A stretch of 48,089 bases of DNA from Salinispora fenicalii (GCF_000514815.1 NZ_AZWQ01000033.1:1-48089), one strand, 5' to 3'; shown: positions 1-9,330, counted from the stretch's first letter. Notes: generated by a model not told the origin, from the letters alone. Numbers and translations are program-made.

Positions 1-111
1 TACGTCGGTCAGATGCCGGCAACCGTAATCCCCCGTCGGTTGTTGTCTGCCGAGGACGCCGAGACGCTCCGCGCCTACCTGGCCGAACGCGGGCTACTTC
101 AGGTCCGATGA
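1..111 (+). CDS. C-terminal end of an unidentified protein (partial)
   Basis: An open frame enters from the left edge and ends at TGA 109-111, giving the last 36 residues of a protein. The tail reads like a normal soluble C-terminus (helical, with LSAEDAETLRAYLAERGLL near the end) and uses GC-rich third positions. Too little is present to name a family. The next gene, on the opposite strand, ends at 204, so the two are convergent. Confidence 0.45.
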   Translation, partial: YVGQMPATVIPRRLLSAEDAETLRAYLAERGLLQVR

Positions 112-203
112 AATCGCGTTGGCAAGCCCACGGACGCACCCGAGCATGTGGTCGCCCTTCCAGAGGCCGGGTCTCGTAGGCGTGCTGGCCTGCCGAGCGG
201 CCG

Positions 204-854
204 TCACTGTCCGTACTGCTGCTCGGGCATTTCATCGGTGGTGGCGTCCGGGCTGGCGTTGAGGCCGGTGGCGATCTGAGCGGGCAGCGGGTAGGCATGT
301 TCGACAGGTAGTTGAGCTGCTGCCGCCTGGTCGTCGCCGCTACGCAGAAGATCCCGGACCAGGTGCACCCTGGGGGTGATATCGGTGATGGCAACGACCC
401 AGTCGTCGACATACCGGTGGACGGCCTCGCCGGACAATCCGACCTGCAGCGACCGGTACGGCAGCGCCTTCAACTCCAGCGATCGTTCCGGATCCCACTG
501 CACTCGGACTGGACTGGTCTTCAGTTGCCGCGACCAGGTCGCCTTGTCGCGGTGCACGTCTCGGTCATAGTGACTCAGGCACGCCCGCGCCAGCGCCCAC
601 TCGAATCCGTCCCGCCTGATGTCGATGGACAGAACGCGCTCTTGCCCTGGCTTCATAGCCCAACCGCAGCGGTACATCATCCACAGGAACGACGGCTTGA
701 TCCACGTCATCCGTTCCCGCTTGAAGGGAGCCATGAAGCGGCCGGCTGCCACCGCTGGCAGCGCGATCTGCGGGGGGTACGCCTGGTACACGGTGATGGT
801 GTCGGTCGAGTAGCGGGCGCGGACCTGGCGGGCGGGAACGGACACGCACGTCAT
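204..854 (-). CDS. DUF4291 family protein
   Basis: This is recognised as DUF4291 by its very characteristic core: TVYQAYPPQIA, then FKRERMTWIKPSFLWMMYR, GWAMKPGQERVL, ACLSHYDR, VQWDPERSLELKALPYRS and GLSGEAVHRYVDDW. The domain has no established biochemical function; it is widespread in bacteria and some fungi as a protein of roughly 200 residues. I place the start at ATG 852-854 because the conserved region begins about 10 residues later. The frame stays open upstream to 974, but that extension is low-complexity and overlaps an unrelated recombinase remnant on the other strand. The gene stands alone, and its 5' end lies only about 35 bp from that remnant. Confidence 0.8.
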   Translation of the reverse strand: MTCVSVPARQVRARYSTDTITVYQAYPPQIALPAVAAGRFMAPFKRERMTWIKPSFLWMMYRCGWAMKPGQERVLSIDIRRDGFEWALARACLSHYDRDVHRDKATWSRQLKTSPVRVQWDPERSLELKALPYRSLQVGLSGEAVHRYVDDWVVAITDITPRVHLVRDLLRSGDDQAAAAQLPVEHAYPLPAQIATGLNASPDATTDEMPEQQYGQ

Positions 855-889
855 CCTTACCGGTCGGGAGCGATCGCTCCACTGATATT

Positions 890-1240
890 GCAGGTACCGG
901 CTGGATCGCCCAGACCCAGGCCGACCGCACCCGAGCGAAAGCAGAACTACACGCACCCGCGGGCACCACCCCACACCGGCTGACCCGAGCAGAACTTACC
1001 GCCCTGGTGACCGCGCTCGGGGATATCGCCGCCGTGCTCCGCGACGACCCAGCCGACAAGGCCAAGGTCTACCGGCAACTCGGCCTCCGGCTGAACTACC
1101 ATCCCGAAATACAAACGGTGCGCGCTGAAGTGGATCTCAGCGCGCACCGTGGGAAAACGGTTTGTGTCCGAGGGGCAACACGAACCGTTACCCCATCACC
1201 GATAACAATCGTCAAGGCCTTGAGGCCAACCCAAGCCTAG
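890..1240 (+). pseudogene. Large serine recombinase, C-terminal remnant
   Basis: The frame encodes only the last ~115 residues of a large serine recombinase/resolvase. WIAQTQADRTRAKAEL begins the recognisable part, followed by LTRAELTALV, GDIAAVLRDDPADKAKVYRQ, LGLRLNYHPE and AEVDLSAHRG. In complete proteins this stretch follows the zinc-ribbon/coiled-coil region. The catalytic serine domain, recombinase domain and zinc ribbon are all missing, and no start codon or ribosome binding site precedes the homologous part. The stub begins right where the divergent DUF4291 gene starts, so it looks like the residue of an integrated element that was deleted. It cannot be an active recombinase. Confidence 0.75.
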
Positions 1241-2047
1241 GAACGCCGCTGCCCCAACCTGTCGGTTCCGCTGAAAGGGGTCATCACGCACCTGCACGAC
1301 AGTGTCGCACGCACCGGGCCCGGCTCCCGTGGACTATCCGCCTTCCTGTCGAAGTCAACCTACCCAGCGTCCACCTCACCCGCACCAACCCGTCATGGGC
1401 CTGCACGGCTTCAGCTTCGGCGAGATCACCTTTAACAACTGCGGCATTCCCGCGACCAACCGGCTCAGTGCCGAAGGCGACGGCCTCGACGTCGCCTACT
1501 CCTCCAGCGTCCTGCACGCCAGACCCAACCAGGCCGCCGTCGCCCTCGGCATCCACCAGGCAATCCTCGACACCACCGTCACCTACACCGTTACGGCAAT
1601 CCCTGACAGACCTGCCGACGGCGATGCAGCGGCTCGGCTACATCAAGTCCCGGCTTGATGACCGCCCGGCTGGCCGCCTACCACACAGTAGGCCCGCTCG
1701 ATATAGGACAGTCCTGCGACGCCGAATTCATCAACGCGAAGCTGACATCGAGCGTCACCTACGCAACGCCCTGCACATCTTTGCCCCCGCAGGTACCTCG
1801 GACATCCAACGCCTCCGGATAGCCGAACACGCACCCGGCATCACCAGACAACCCTGATCCACCCGGTTCAGAACCTCTCCGTCCATTCGCCTCGACAAGA
1901 GGGCGACGCGATGAAGCTCGTGCGCCTGCGGGGAATATCAAAGGACGATCCAGTTGCCGAAGGTGCCGCCGGCTTCGCCCTGGCTGACACCGCCGATGCT
2001 GTCGTTGGTAGCGGCGGCATTATATCGCATTAGAGCCCTCCGTTGAC
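1241..2047. other. About 800 bp of degenerate sequence without a supported gene
   Basis: No intact gene is supported here. A plus-strand stretch from about 1395 reads like protein (MGLHGFSFGEITFNNCGI), and a later piece near 1655-1825 (DAEFINAKLTSSVTYATPCT) is in the same frame, but stops separate them and neither matches a family I know. On the minus strand, 1939-2031 encodes a short, protein-like tail ending in GGTFGNWIVL. These look like gene fragments between the recombinase stub and the RHS remnant. Confidence 0.4.
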
Positions 2048-3679
2048 GTGACTGATACAGACAGGCTCGCGGCACTCGCTTCACAAACGGTTTCGCCCGG
2101 CTTCAGAACCACTTCAGGACGGAGCCAGGACGCGAACCGGACCACCACCACGGTCTACTCGGAGAACGCCGACCGGCTGACCACCACGGTCACGGTCACG
2201 AACCCGGCCGGTCACACGAGCACCAGTAGCTTCGATGTCACGCGTGCTGTGCCGTTGACGGTCACCGACGCCAACAGCAAGGTGACAACCGGCACCTACG
2301 ACGCGGTGGGTCGGCTGCTGTCGGTGACCCGGCCTGGCAACACCACCGGTACTCCCGATGTCGAGTACGCCTACACCCTGTCGAAGACCGCGCCATCCTG
2401 GGTGCGCACGCGGGCGTTGGGCCCGAACGGCAACCAGATCACCTCGTACGAGATCTACGACGGGCTGCTGCAACACCGCCAAACCCAGGCCACCTCCGCT
2501 GACGGGAAGCGGGTCATCACCGAGAACGTGTACGACGAGCGCGGGCTGACGGCCAAGGAATCCACCTTCTGGAACACCGACTCCACGCCGACGTCCACCC
2601 TCGTCACCGCCGCTGACTGCGTCGACGACCACGGTCGGGTCGCCGAGAAGCGGCAGTACCACACGTCAAACACGGCGGGGGCGTTCGACAAGACCACCTA
2701 CGGGTACAACCTGCGCGGTTACCTGACCCCGATCGTCGATCCGGCCGGGAACACCTGGTCCTACACCTACGACCTCCTCGGCCGCAAGACCCAGTCCGTC
2801 GACCCCGATGCCGGCACCGCCCTGCCCTACCGCACCTACCTCGGCGACAACGACAAACGAGTGCGACTGACCACGCAACACGGCACCAGCGCCCGCCGGC
2901 TCCTCGACGCCCGGGTACACACCGAGAACCCCACCACCCCGGGCACCTGGGACGACAAGTTCAGCACCCAGTACGCCTACCAGGACAACGGCCTGATCAC
3001 CGTCATCGCCGGAAAGACCGACGGACAACGAGACCAGGTCGAGTGCTTCACCTACGACCACCAACAACGCCTCACCGAGGCATGGACCGAAGCGACCTGG
3101 AACTGCGCCACCCCGCAACGCGCCGGAGCCGACCCGTACTGGCGGCAATGGACCTTCGACACCATCGGTAGCCGACTCACCCAGGTCGACAAGAACCCCG
3201 CCACCGGGGACACCACCTGGACCTACACCAGCCCCAACCCCGGCCAGGCCCGCCCCCACACGGTCACCACGGCAACCGGCTTCTCAGCCACGCACCCGAC
3301 AACACCACCCTCTACCTCGGCCACACCCAACTCGAACTCACCGCCGGCAGCACCCAAGCCGACGGCACCCGCTACTACAACGGCTACGCCATCCGCGACA
3401 CCACCGGCCTGAAGTGGACCGTCAACAACCACCAAGGCACCGGCCAAGTCCAAATCGACGCCGGCACCCTCACCACCCAACGCCGCCGCACCCCAACACA
3501 TCCACGGCTACAGCTACGCCAACAACAACCCCACCACCCTCAGCGATCCCACCGGACTCATCCCCCTCGCCACCGGCGGCGGTCCCGCTGAAGAGAAATA
3601 CTGGAAAAACAAGGAGACAAAGCTAACCTATGACATCCATAGAGAAACGCGGAAGGTCGTTAAGAAGTCTCGCCCTTAG
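2048..3679 (+). pseudogene. RHS/YD-repeat protein, truncated and frameshifted
   Basis: YD-repeat (RHS) shell segments are clear: TGTYDAVGRLLSVT, NVYDERGLTAKEST, WSYTYDLLGRKTQSVD and CFTYDHQQRLTEAW. The usual N-terminal half (secretion signal and early repeats) is missing. The main frame ends at 3412 after passing a shift near 3290. From about 3298 the next segment (LYLGHTQLELT, GTRYYNGYAIR, LKWTVNNHQGTGQVQ) sits in another frame. The RHS core end, GYSYANNNPTTLSDPTGLIP at about 3506, is back in the first frame. Segments normally present at both joins are missing, so these look like internal deletions. RHS proteins form a shell around a variable C-terminal toxin used against competitors. The final frame runs to TAG 3677-3679. 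Confidence 0.8.
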
Positions 3680-3739
3680 CCTAACCTCAAAAAGATTCCT
3701 ATCTACCCCCTACCAGTCTTCAATTCAATTCCAGAAAAG

Positions 3740-4252
3740 TTGCGACACCCGGATGCGCTAGACTGGATCATGTCGGCGCCTCCAATCTCAACCCAAGTGT
3801 CGGATATATACAGCAACAACAGGGAACGGTCGCTCGATTCCAGGCCTCGCATGAATCCTGAGCCATCAAAGGGGATGGTCGCGTTTTGTGTCGGTGCTAA
3901 TGTACAGTTGGGTGAGACGGTAAGTGTGTCGGGATGTCTTGGGTTCGACCAGGATGGCGTAGGTGTCTTTTATGGCGGGAAGATGGGAATGGGTCCAGGT
4001 ATCGGTGCTGGCCTAACGGCCGGCTTGCAATTCTCTAACGGGGGCGTCGTGGATCAGGCCGGCACTTCAACTTCAATATACGGCCAAGCGGGCCTGGAGC
4101 AGCCCGAGGGCCCTGTCATCGGATGGTCCACGTCGGAAGCTGGCGACGTTCACACAGTCAGCGTTGATGCTTCTGCTGGTCCGGGTGTGTCGTTCGGTGA
4201 GGCCGGGGTTTCTCGAAATTCGGTCCTCTACTACAAAAACCATGGTGAGTGA
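3740..4252 (+). CDS. RHS-derived C-terminal tail ORF, possible toxin domain
   Basis: This frame is the same as that of the RHS core end just upstream; only the TAG at 3677-3679 separates them, and the sequence between stays open and protein-like. It is therefore probably the variable C-terminal domain of the RHS protein, detached by a nonsense mutation. Translation could restart at TTG 3740 or ATG 3770. The product (up to 170 residues) is glycine-rich with alternating beta-type segments (VGANVQLGETVSVSGCLGF, GKMGMGPGIGAGLTAGLQF). I recognise no catalytic motif. The region is clearly more AT-rich than its surroundings, as expected for an exchangeable toxin cassette. The toxin role is inferred from position and partner gene only. 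Confidence 0.5.
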   Translation: MRHPDALDWIMSAPPISTQVSDIYSNNRERSLDSRPRMNPEPSKGMVAFCVGANVQLGETVSVSGCLGFDQDGVGVFYGGKMGMGPGIGAGLTAGLQFSNGGVVDQAGTSTSIYGQAGLEQPEGPVIGWSTSEAGDVHTVSVDASAGPGVSFGEAGVSRNSVLYYKNHGE

Positions 4253-4572
4253 AAATGAGAAACCCGAATGAATTCGGTGAGTTGCGTAAGAGCTTCACAT
4301 ATCGGCTCCACATTCGGTCCATACGGATCTTCTTCGGGTTCTTTGTAACTGAGCTGCTTTTGGTTCTGGGTTTTGCCTTAGAGCTATTACCGGACGAGGC
4401 TGCGGCGCTGGCGATCGCGGCAGCAGTTATCGGGGCCGGTGCTGTGATTCTGTTAATTGTTACAACGGGAAGAGTGTCTAAGACATTGAGGGACCAGGGT
4501 GAATTGAGAAGCATTGATGCGCAAATTCCATACCTTCGTAATTTAATATCTGACATATTTAATCTTAAATAG
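4249..4572 (+). CDS. Small two-helix membrane protein, candidate immunity protein
   Basis: A GTG start at 4249 overlaps the upstream TGA by 4 nt (GTGA), implying translational coupling; ATG 4255 is an alternative. The 107-residue product has a basic N-terminus and two hydrophobic helices, about residues 25-47 (IFFGFFVTELLLVLGFALEL) and 51-72 (ALAIAAAVIGAGAVILLIV), then a soluble tail ending IFNLK. Codon use is strikingly AT-rich at the 3' end compared with the rest of the window, a sign of foreign origin. A membrane protein coupled directly behind an RHS tail fits an immunity protein for a membrane-active toxin, but I cannot assign it to a family. Confidence 0.6.
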   Translation: MKMRNPNEFGELRKSFTYRLHIRSIRIFFGFFVTELLLVLGFALELLPDEAAALAIAAAVIGAGAVILLIVTTGRVSKTLRDQGELRSIDAQIPYLRNLISDIFNLK

Positions 4573-5063
4573 AGTCCCGGCAAGGTTCGAGGTTGGGGAA
4601 GGCCGGTACAGCGGTTAGCGCTGAGAATGACCTTGCGATTGCGATCTCGACGCAAACGTGATCCCGTCAAACCGCTCAAGTACTCAGGACTTGAGGTGGG
4701 TCGAGTAGGGGTGCCGGTAAGAAACGTGTCGCTACATCCAAACGACGTCGATCATAAGCGGCCGGCTCCGGGTTTGGCTTGAGTGTGGGGTGCTGGTAAC
4801 GAGCGTGTCACCAGCCGCCATGCAGTTGCTCTTGTCGTGGCCGCAGACGGCAGCCGGTGAGCGTCTACGCTGGTGTCCGTTTGAGGGTCCTTCACCGGCA
4901 CCTCCCGGCCGGGTCCTCATTGCTGTTGCGGTGCAGTCGCCCAACGTGACGCAGCACTGGCGGCAGGCGTGTTAGTGGGCTGCGTCGGCTCTGTTGTTCC
5001 TGTTCACGTCCGCGGGATGGATATGGGGGTGCGGGTTGGCGTGGTGGTGGGCAGGATGGGCGG
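4573..5063. other. Intergenic stretch, no gene seen
   Basis: About 490 bp with no convincing coding frame. Two loosely similar segments, GGGGTGCCGGTAA near 4708 and GGGGTGCTGGTAA near 4787, each followed by a CGTGTC motif, may be a decayed direct repeat. The promoter of the MoxR gene should lie at the right end, but I cannot identify clear -35/-10 boxes. Confidence 0.4.
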
Positions 5064-6125
5064 GTGCATAGTGCGATCTCGGTGACGCCGGCCCAGTTGC
5101 CGGATCTGTTGCTGCATGTGGCGGTGGTCCGGCCGGTGTTTGTGTGGGGCGCTCCGGGTATTGGTAAGAGTTCGCTGGTGCGGCAGTTCGCCGTGTCGCT
5201 TGGGTTGGACTGCGTGACTCTGGTTGGTACGCAACTCGCGGCGGAGGATCTGATCGGGGTGCCGGAGTTGCGGGATGGCCGTAGCCGGTTCGCGCCACCG
5301 GAGTCGATCGCTCGCGATGAGCCGTATTGTCTGTTTCTTGACGAGTTGAACGCGTCGGCGCCGGAGGTGCAGAAGGCGTTCTACTCGTTGATTCTGGACC
5401 GCCGTATCGGGGCCTACGAGTTGCCTGCGGGGTCGATCGTGATCGGCGCGGGTAACCGTGCCACGGACAACGCGCTGGCTCGGCCGATGGCCTCGGCGTT
5501 GGTCAACCGGATGGTTCACACGCATCTGCGCGCCAGTGTCGATGACTGGCTGGCGTGGGCGCAGGGCGCCGGGATCCACCATTGGGTGGTCGACTACCTA
5601 TCGGAGCGTCCGGACCAGTTGTGGGTCAGCCCGCCCAAGGTGGAGGAGGTGTTCTCCACCCCGCGTAGCTGGCACATGCTCTCCGACGCGCTGCGGTCCT
5701 ACGGCGATGACATCGACGAGCACACGCTGCGGCTGTTGGCGGCCGGCACGTTGAGCCCCAGCCACGCCTCCGGGTTCTGCGGCTACGTGAAGATCGTGCG
5801 GCACCGGCACGGGCTTGAGGTCGTCGTGCGTGGGGATGCGGGCTGGCCTACCGCTGCCGCAGACCGGGACCTGCTGTACTTCCTGGCGGAGGCGTTCCGG
5901 GCCAGGTTGGTCAAGGAACTGCCGGCGAGCAAGGAACACGCCTCGCCGACAATGCGGCAGTTCGCGCATCGGGCCAAGGCGCTGCTGGTCGAGTTGGCGG
6001 AGACGTCGCTGGAGTGCGCCCAGATGGTCATTTCCACCGACGAGGATGGCGCGCCGGTGCTGCCGACATGGTTCCTGGTCGAGGTGAGCCGTGACCTGCC
6101 CCGGCTGGTCGCGGCCCGAGCCTGA
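5064..6125 (+). CDS. MoxR-type AAA+ ATPase
   Basis: The 353-residue protein has a Walker A GAPGIGKSS at residues 29-37, Walker B FLDELN at 91-96 and a sensor-1 region GAGNRATDNALARP near 128-141, where MoxR proteins sort real from unusable subunits of their client. MoxR ATPases are ATP-driven chaperone-like remodellers that act with VWA-domain partners, often helping to insert metal or activate a substrate. GTG 5064 is chosen because it puts the Walker A at the usual distance from the N-terminus and lies behind a GGGCAGG-like ribosome binding site. The VWA partner gene follows after only 14 nt, so the two form an operon. The substrate is unknown. Confidence 0.85.
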   Translation: MHSAISVTPAQLPDLLLHVAVVRPVFVWGAPGIGKSSLVRQFAVSLGLDCVTLVGTQLAAEDLIGVPELRDGRSRFAPPESIARDEPYCLFLDELNASAPEVQKAFYSLILDRRIGAYELPAGSIVIGAGNRATDNALARPMASALVNRMVHTHLRASVDDWLAWAQGAGIHHWVVDYLSERPDQLWVSPPKVEEVFSTPRSWHMLSDALRSYGDDIDEHTLRLLAAGTLSPSHASGFCGYVKIVRHRHGLEVVVRGDAGWPTAAADRDLLYFLAEAFRARLVKELPASKEHASPTMRQFAHRAKALLVELAETSLECAQMVISTDEDGAPVLPTWFLVEVSRDLPRLVAARA

Positions 6126-6139
6126 GGCCGTACACCACG

Positions 6140-7969
6140 ATGGGCAGGAAGAGGCAGGCGCAGGTCGATCCGAACATGGCCGCGTTCGAGGCCGCATGGC
6201 GGAAGCTGACCGGCCATCCGATGTTCGCCCCGCTGCTGAGCGTCCAGGTCGGGCTCTGGCAGCGCGTCGGTGCGCGGGCGATGCTGGCCGAGGACGGCCA
6301 GCTCGTGGCGGCGAACGCGATCGCCGTGGTCGACTCGCGCGGCCTGATCCGGGCGAGCAAAGCCCGTAGGCTGGACGAGGACCAGTGGTCATGGGTGCTG
6401 GCGCACTGCCTGCTGCACCTCGGTTTCGGTCACCTCGCCCCAGATCGTCACGCCATCGACCCGGCGTACGGGGATGTGGCCTGCCTCGTGGTGGCACGGT
6501 TCCAGCGGGCCGTCAAACTCGGCACCGAACCGGTGCTGCTGCCAGCCGAGCTTCCCAGTGTCGACGAGTCGGTGCTGCTGCGGCAATGGCGGCAGGCCGG
6601 CGTGCCGACCGAGTACGCGGGCTGTGGCACCGGCGGCCACGGACCAGACCTGGTCCCACCACCGCACACCCCGGACCCGGCCGGCGCCAGTGCACCGGAC
6701 TGGCCGGCGCAGTTCGCGGTGGGCCTGTCCGCGGCGGCGACCGCGGCGGTGGACGTGGCGGGCGGGGCACGCACCTCACTGACCGACCCGACCAGCCGCC
6801 GGCAACCGTGGCACCTGGCGATGGGCTGGTTCCTGTCGTCCTACCCGCTGCTCGGTGCGCTGGCGTCCCGATTCACCCTGGTCGCCGACGTCGAACTCGC
6901 GCGGGGCTGGGATATCACGATCGCCGCCGTGTCCCCGGTCGCGGGCGAGATCTACCTCAACCCACTGCGAAACCTGTCGGACGAGCAGTGGCGGTTCGTG
7001 TTGGCGCACGAGATGCTCCACGCCGCACTGCGCCACGGTGACCGAGTCGGTGGACGCGATCCGTACCTGTGGAACGTCGCGGCGGACTACGTCATCAACG
7101 GCTGGCTGATCGAGATGGGTGTCGGCGAACCGCCCGACCGCCTGCTCCACGACCCGCAGTTGGCCGGGATGTCCGCCGAAGCTGTCTACGACCATATCGC
7201 CAAGGATCTACGCCGCCTCCGCAAACTGGCCACGCTGCGCGGCATCGGCCTCGGCGACGTACTCGGTGAACCCCTGCCATCCGGCGGCACACCCGGCTAC
7301 GGAGTTGACCTGGACGACTTCTACCGGCGGGCGCTGCTGGCCGGCTACGCCTATCACCAGCGGGAAGGCCGGGGACACCTGCCAGCCGGACTCGTCGCCG
7401 AGATCCGGGTCCTGGAGCAGCCGCCGTTGCCGTGGGATGTCCGGCTGGCCCGCTGGTTCGACGAGTACGTACCGTCGCCGCAGCGTGCCCGATCCTATGC
7501 CCGCCCGTCACGCCGGCAGGCCAGCACACCAAACATCCCGCGCCCGGGCTGGCGCTGGCCCGAGGAACCGTCACCCCGGTGCACATTCGGGGTCGTGCTG
7601 GACACCTCCGGATCCATGAACCCCGAACTACTCGGCAAGGCACTCGGCGCTGTCGCCTCGTACGCCACCGCCCGTGACGTACCCGCAGCCCGGGTGGTCT
7701 TCTGCGACGCGCACCCCTACGACGCCGGGTACCTGCCGGCCGAACAGATCGCCGGCCGGGTACGGATCCGCGGGCGCGGTGGCACCGTGTTGCAGCCCGG
7801 CATCCACCTGTTGGAGAACGCCCCCGACTTCCCAGCCACCGCACCGATCCTGCTCATCACCGACGGATACTGCGACACCGTACGCATCCGCCGCCAACAC
7901 GCCTTCCTCATCCCGGAAGCCGCCCGACTACCCTTCACCCCCCGCGGCCCCGTCTTCCGACTACGGTAA
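6140..7969 (+). CDS. VWA-like protein with duplicated metallopeptidase-like domain
   Basis: The 609-residue partner of the MoxR ATPase fits the DUF2201/VWA-like family. Residues 80-99 (DEDQWSWVLAHCLLHLGFGH) and 281-299 (DEQWRFVLAHEMLHAALRH) are two copies of one zincin-like helix. Only the second has an intact HExxH zinc motif (HEMLH, 290-294); the first carries Cys in place of the catalytic Glu. The C-terminal VWA domain has the metal-ion-dependent adhesion motif LDTSGSM near residue 486 and a later ITDGY. Such proteins probably deliver clients to the MoxR hexamer. Whether the putative peptidase is active is unknown. No signal peptide is visible, so the pair should act in the cytoplasm. Confidence 0.85.
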   Translation: MGRKRQAQVDPNMAAFEAAWRKLTGHPMFAPLLSVQVGLWQRVGARAMLAEDGQLVAANAIAVVDSRGLIRASKARRLDEDQWSWVLAHCLLHLGFGHLAPDRHAIDPAYGDVACLVVARFQRAVKLGTEPVLLPAELPSVDESVLLRQWRQAGVPTEYAGCGTGGHGPDLVPPPHTPDPAGASAPDWPAQFAVGLSAAATAAVDVAGGARTSLTDPTSRRQPWHLAMGWFLSSYPLLGALASRFTLVADVELARGWDITIAAVSPVAGEIYLNPLRNLSDEQWRFVLAHEMLHAALRHGDRVGGRDPYLWNVAADYVINGWLIEMGVGEPPDRLLHDPQLAGMSAEAVYDHIAKDLRRLRKLATLRGIGLGDVLGEPLPSGGTPGYGVDLDDFYRRALLAGYAYHQREGRGHLPAGLVAEIRVLEQPPLPWDVRLARWFDEYVPSPQRARSYARPSRRQASTPNIPRPGWRWPEEPSPRCTFGVVLDTSGSMNPELLGKALGAVASYATARDVPAARVVFCDAHPYDAGYLPAEQIAGRVRIRGRGGTVLQPGIHLLENAPDFPATAPILLITDGYCDTVRIRRQHAFLIPEAARLPFTPRGPVFRLR

Positions 7970-8004
7970 CGACAGCCGCGCTGCGTAGCCTCTGCTGAGG
8001 GGCG

Positions 8005-8220
8005 ATGAGGGCGTCACTTCCGGATCGGCACAACGCCCGCATCGACTGGTTCGGTGGCCTCGCGATGGAGGCACACATCGCCGTTACTGGCCGCCCCTTC
8101 GCCGTCGACGGTCCGGACAGCCCCGATGAACCACTAGGAACCGCAGCCGACCTCACCGACGAGATCTCAACACGGCAGCGTTTCCCCAGAGTCGTGGCCT
8201 ACCTCGACGCCAACACATGA
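8005..8220 (+). CDS. Small hypothetical protein
   Basis: A 71-residue frame starts at ATG 8005 behind a GAGGGG sequence and ends with TGA 8218-8220. The product is acidic, starts with a basic segment (MRASLPDRHNARIDWFGG), and contains PFAVDGPDSPDEPLGTAADL. I do not recognise it. It lies 35 bp after the VWA gene and just before the transposase remnant, so it may be a truncated gene instead of a complete small one. Codon composition is normal for the host. Confidence 0.35.
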   Translation: MRASLPDRHNARIDWFGGLAMEAHIAVTGRPFAVDGPDSPDEPLGTAADLTDEISTRQRFPRVVAYLDANT

Positions 8221-8404
8221 ATCAAACGCCCGTGGGAGAGCGCAGCCAGCTGAACGCGCTCCGCCGAGCACGACTTCCTCCACTTGCTCGCCGTGACCGT
8301 CCGCGACCGACGAACGCGCTCGGCGGCAGATCCGGATATCGGTCATCGCCGGGATGATCGCAACCAGCGACCCAACCGCCGAGCGCCTTGACGGCGGGTG
8401 GATG

Positions 8405-8680
8405 TGGTGCGTCGAGGACCGGATCCGCTGCGCCAAGGACACCGGCCTGGGTCGGCTACCCTCCCGCGAGCTCGCCATCAACGCCGCCTGGTGCACGACT
8501 GCAGCGATCGCCGTCGACCTGCTCGCCTGGCTGCAGCTCACCGGCCTCAACGGCGACCTGGCCAAGCCGAACCGAAACAACTGCGCCACCGGATCCTGCA
8601 CACCGCCGCCGCCTCGTGCACGACCAACGCCGCCGCTGGCTGCGCATCCCCACCACCTATCCCTGGGCACACCCGAAACC
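8405..8680 (+). pseudogene. IS1380-family transposase, C-terminal fragment
   Basis: The segment encodes recognisable C-terminal transposase pieces in three frames. VEDRIRCAKDTGLGRLPSRE and INAAWCTTAAIAVDLLAWLQ are in the first frame, AEPKQLRHRILHTAA after a shift near 8565, and RRRWLRIPTTYPWAH after a second shift near 8615. This order matches the end of IS1380-type DDE transposases. The catalytic part upstream is absent, and I see no terminal inverted repeats. It is a dead insertion sequence fragment and marks past transposition at the left edge of the biosynthetic cluster. Confidence 0.7.
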
Positions 8681-9312
8681 AGGCTACATCGACCAACAGC
8701 GACCAAACGTGCCGAGCCGAAGAAGCCAGCGTCAGGCGCGAATCATCGAGGCTAACGGGAGAACCTGCTCGCAGAACCACCTACTCCCGCCGTACCCGAT
8801 TCGACGGGCGGGGTGCGGATCCCGCGGTCGCCACGAACAGTCCCTCGGTCTGCGGCGTACGTCGCCAGCGCTTGACCTATTCAGGCGGGTCAGGAAGCCG
8901 GTCGCGGCTCACTTGTTGAGGTGCTATTGGTCCACAGTCTCGCCTCGGAGAACGCTGAACAGTCCCGAAGGTAGCCACCTTGCCGCAGCGTCGGCATCGC
9001 CACGTCGGTCTGCCCCTGTGAGGGAAGCCCGCTCCCACTGCTGGTGACCATTGCGGGAGTTCGCCGCTGCTTGCTGCGGCGTTCGTACCCTGCCTCGCAA
9101 GATCACATTCGTCTCAGCGGAGATCATCGCCGGCAACACACCAGGCGAGTCGCCCAGGATCTGCTCGCGCAGCAGGTCAACAGCTTACACTCAGCTGCGG
9201 CCGTCGCGTTCTCTTCTTTGCTACCAGGGCGCGGATGGCTGGCTCGGACGCGGTTCTGGGTGCTAGAAAGACTGACGTGGTCCCGTTCCGCCCGGGATCG
9301 GGGCTTCTAGAC
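8681..9312. other. Intergenic stretch between IS remnant and cluster
   Basis: Over 600 bp without a supported gene. Several open frames exist on both strands, but they are arginine/serine-rich with no conserved motifs, as expected for chance frames in GC-rich DNA. It may contain further transposon debris I cannot recognise. Confidence 0.4.
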
Positions 9313-9330
9313 GACCTTTAGACTAAGGTC
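9313..9330. promoter_or_regulatory. Inverted repeat upstream of ridA-like gene
   Basis: GACCTT-TAGACT-AAGGTC is a perfect 6-bp inverted repeat with a 6-bp spacer, 45 bp before the RidA-family start. Its position fits an operator or promoter element. No regulator can be matched to it from the sequence alone. Confidence 0.4.

Noticed and set aside
1939..2031. Short minus-strand protein-like tail ending GNWIVL
   Set aside because: Only about 30 residues, no start signal, no family recognised; mentioned within the degenerate stretch but not called as a gene.
4705..4815. Loose direct repeats around GGGGTGCnGGTAA
   Set aside because: Only about 13 well-matched bases and no element structure; could be chance in GC-rich DNA.
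5064..7969. MoxR/VWA pair as part of the biosynthetic cluster
   Set aside because: It is separated by over 1.4 kb with IS debris and has no link to the pathway chemistry.
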